Source of the DNA: JAGLOK01 sp963675575
GTDB taxonomy: Bacteria > Bacillota > Clostridia > Christensenellales > UMGS416
Length of the DNA: 64,000 nt
Direction of reading: 5' to 3'
NCBI GenBank assembly: GCA_963675575.1
Contig: OY776378.1
Location: 1,922,001 to 1,986,000, forward strand
Under the pieces are notes generated by a model. The model was given only the letters and a program-made list of their open reading frames with translations. It was not told where the DNA came from and did no database searches. The position numbers were made by a program, and so were the translations under genes. Below are positions 62,741-64,000 of the stretch, one piece after another (position 1 is the first letter of the stretch; every line of letters begins with the position of its first letter).

Positions 62741-63617
62741 ATCTGTTCCTCCATTTTTCCTCTGCCTCTTTCAATATTGCGCAATATCTGTTATGTCTGA
62801 TTCTTGAGATTTTATCTTCTTTTACAGCCTCCAAAACAGCGCATCCGGGTTCGCTTTGGTGCCTGCATGTTTTATACTTGCAAAAGCCTTCATATTCCGC
62901 AAAATCCTCGTAGTATTTTTGCAATTCGTTTGGCTCCATCACTGGAAGCTCCAGCAGTGAAAACCCCGGGGTGTCCACCAAATAGCCGCCCAAAAAAGGC
63001 ACAAGTTCAGCATGTCGTGTCGTGTGCTTACCTCTTTTTGTTTTTTGAGATATTTCACCCACAGCAAGGTCTTTTTCAGGCATCAGCTCATTTAAAAGCG
63101 ATGTCTTCCCCGTGCCGGACTGTCCAGCGAAACAAACGGTTTTACCCTTGCACAAATTTTTAAGCTGATTTATCCCTCGGCTTTTCTCAGCGGACACTAT
63201 AACAGTTTCAAGCCCCTTATACTGTGTTGCTATCTCCTCCGCCTTTTTCTTTCCGGTCAAATCATATTTATTAATGCATATAACACTTTCTGTTTTCATC
63301 ATCATGGCGTTAATCAGCATCTTGTCCACCAAAACAAAATCCGGATCCGGATTGGCTGCCGCAATCACTATTATAACAAGATCGATGTTTGAAACAGGAG
63401 GGCGCAACATCTTGTTTTTTCTTTCAAGTATCTTTAGCAGATAGCCTTCCTGCGTATTTGTTGGTGCGTCAAACTCAACCATATCCCCCACCATAGGAGT
63501 TTCATTGTTGTTCCTGAACTTTCCCCTTGGCCGGCAAATATACACTTTTTGGTTTCGCTCAACAGAATAAAATCCGCCAATGCCCTTTATTATTCTTCCA
63601 ATAAATTCATTGCTCAT
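62733..63617 (-). CDS. rsgA: ribosome small-subunit GTPase RsgA
   Basis: RsgA is a circularly permuted GTPase that aids 30S maturation. An OB fold (residues 1-65) precedes the GTPase with G4 CINKYDLTGK before G1 GQSGTGKTSLLN and G3 DTPGFSLLEL; the zinc site follows in CKYKTCRHQSEPGC. The 294-residue start overlaps the prkC stop (ATGA). Confidence 0.96.
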   Translation of the reverse strand: MSNEFIGRIIKGIGGFYSVERNQKVYICRPRGKFRNNNETPMVGDMVEFDAPTNTQEGYLLKILERKNKMLRPPVSNIDLVIIVIAAANPDPDFVLVDKMLINAMMMKTESVICINKYDLTGKKKAEEIATQYKGLETVIVSAEKSRGINQLKNLCKGKTVCFAGQSGTGKTSLLNELMPEKDLAVGEISQKTKRGKHTTRHAELVPFLGGYLVDTPGFSLLELPVMEPNELQKYYEDFAEYEGFCKYKTCRHQSEPGCAVLEAVKEDKISRIRHNRYCAILKEAEEKWRNRYD

Positions 63618-64000
63618 CCGTCTTCCACCGCAAAATTAATTCTGTCGTTAGAATAAAGTTCACCGTTTAGGTAAACATAGAGTTCCTTTTCTCCCCATGT
63701 GCTGCTGACAAGTGTAAGGGGCATTTCATATTCTCCTTTGTTCAATACACCGTCATAATACCTTGTTTTTTCATCTCCGTTCACGAATTCAATGATGATA
63801 TGAGTATCGTCTTGAGTCACCGAAACTAAAACTTTGTATTCTTTCGTATATTGTGCTCCCAGCCCGTTGGATACCCACAGCGTTATCTGAGTGTTGTCAA
63901 CAAGCTCAGTGCCGGCTTCAGGTTCCTGCTTTATAACAGTTCCTTCCTGTTCGTTTCCATTCAACTCAACTACCTGATTTATGCCATAACCCAAATCAGC
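63614..64000 (-). CDS. prkC: PASTA-domain C-terminal end of a Ser/Thr kinase (PrkC), partial
   Basis: The frame is open from the window edge and ends at 63614. The visible 128 residues begin with the end of a PASTA domain (GTVIKQEPEAGTELVDNTQITLWVS, split here only for naming: VIKQEPEAGTEL) followed by an extra beta-rich C-terminal domain of about 80 residues. Its place in front of rsgA-rpe-thiN marks it as prkC; the kinase and membrane helix lie outside. A C-terminal domain after the last PASTA repeat is found in several clostridial PrkC proteins. Confidence 0.78.
   Translation of the reverse strand, partial: ADLGYGINQVVELNGNEQEGTVIKQEPEAGTELVDNTQITLWVSNGLGAQYTKEYKVLVSVTQDDTHIIIEFVNGDEKTRYYDGVLNKGEYEMPLTLVSSTWGEKELYVYLNGELYSNDRINFAVEDG

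Overview
The window looks like a chromosomal segment of an anaerobic, Gram-positive Firmicute of clostridial type. No rRNA is present, so this rests on gene content. It has an obg-yhbY-nadD-yqeK cluster, an NfnAB bifurcating transhydrogenase pair, GerMN lipoproteins, UvsE, an HtrA gene beside a two-component system, a prkC-rsgA-rpe-thiN cluster next to rpmB, and an mtrB (trp RNA-binding attenuation protein) gene. Coding sequence is moderately AT-rich, starts commonly use TTG, GTG or ATG behind purine-rich ribosome binding sites, and the lipoproteins carry Gram-positive type lipoboxes.

Layout. 1-2.3 kb: an AT-rich accessory end with an FtsX-type ABC exporter, a structured non-coding patch, a broken DUF1492-like phage gene and the C-terminal remnant of a tyrosine integrase beside tRNA-Lys(CTT). 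This looks like the decayed end of an element that used the tRNA 3' end as attachment site. 2.4-5.5 kb: obg, yhbY, nadD, yqeK. 5.6-9.5 kb: a membrane protein, then nth-nfnA-nfnB. 9.6-14.6 kb: a tyrosine phosphatase, two tandem D,D-carboxypeptidases and deoD. 15-19.6 kb: response regulator, sensor kinase and two GerMN lipoproteins, arranged much like the actinobacterial MtrAB-LpqB locus. 19.7-21.8 kb: a radical SAM protein and its usual partner, a putative DNA repair pair. 22.9-25.9 kb: a set resembling the anaerobic sulfide-to-homocysteine system (COG1900, NIL-ferredoxin, UPF0280).

26-29.5 kb: an AlbA_2 (Schlafen-type) protein and a large GT-C-like membrane protein. 29.5-34.2 kb: argC-argB-argD-argF plus a GNAT acetyltransferase, behind three 10-bp direct repeats with an exact 20-bp period that look like ARG boxes. 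34.3-37 kb: mtrB, translationally coupled to pfkA, then an RlmD-type methyltransferase. 37-51.7 kb: accessory genes including an SDR, an AT-rich AraC/EamA pair, a DODA-type dioxygenase, two methyltransferases, a Cof phosphatase, a DMT transporter with a His-rich tail, a zinc-ribbon/acyltransferase pair, a GNAT, a MerR regulator with a 19-bp-spacer promoter, a membrane protein with a winged-helix partner, UvsE and a PP2C phosphatase. 51.8-57.8 kb: htrA, a CssRS-like two-component system and mutS2. 58-61 kb: a dctPQM TRAP transporter behind a perfect consensus promoter. 61-64 kb: rpmB, then thiN-rpe-rsgA-prkC on the minus strand, with prkC cut by the window end.

I found no CRISPR array, intact prophage, insertion sequence or obviously novel defence system. 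The most unusual arrangements are the mtrB-pfkA coupling with NAG triplets across the mtrB ribosome binding site, the RR-HK-GerMN-GerMN cassette, and the regulatory DNA in front of argC and the MerR gene.
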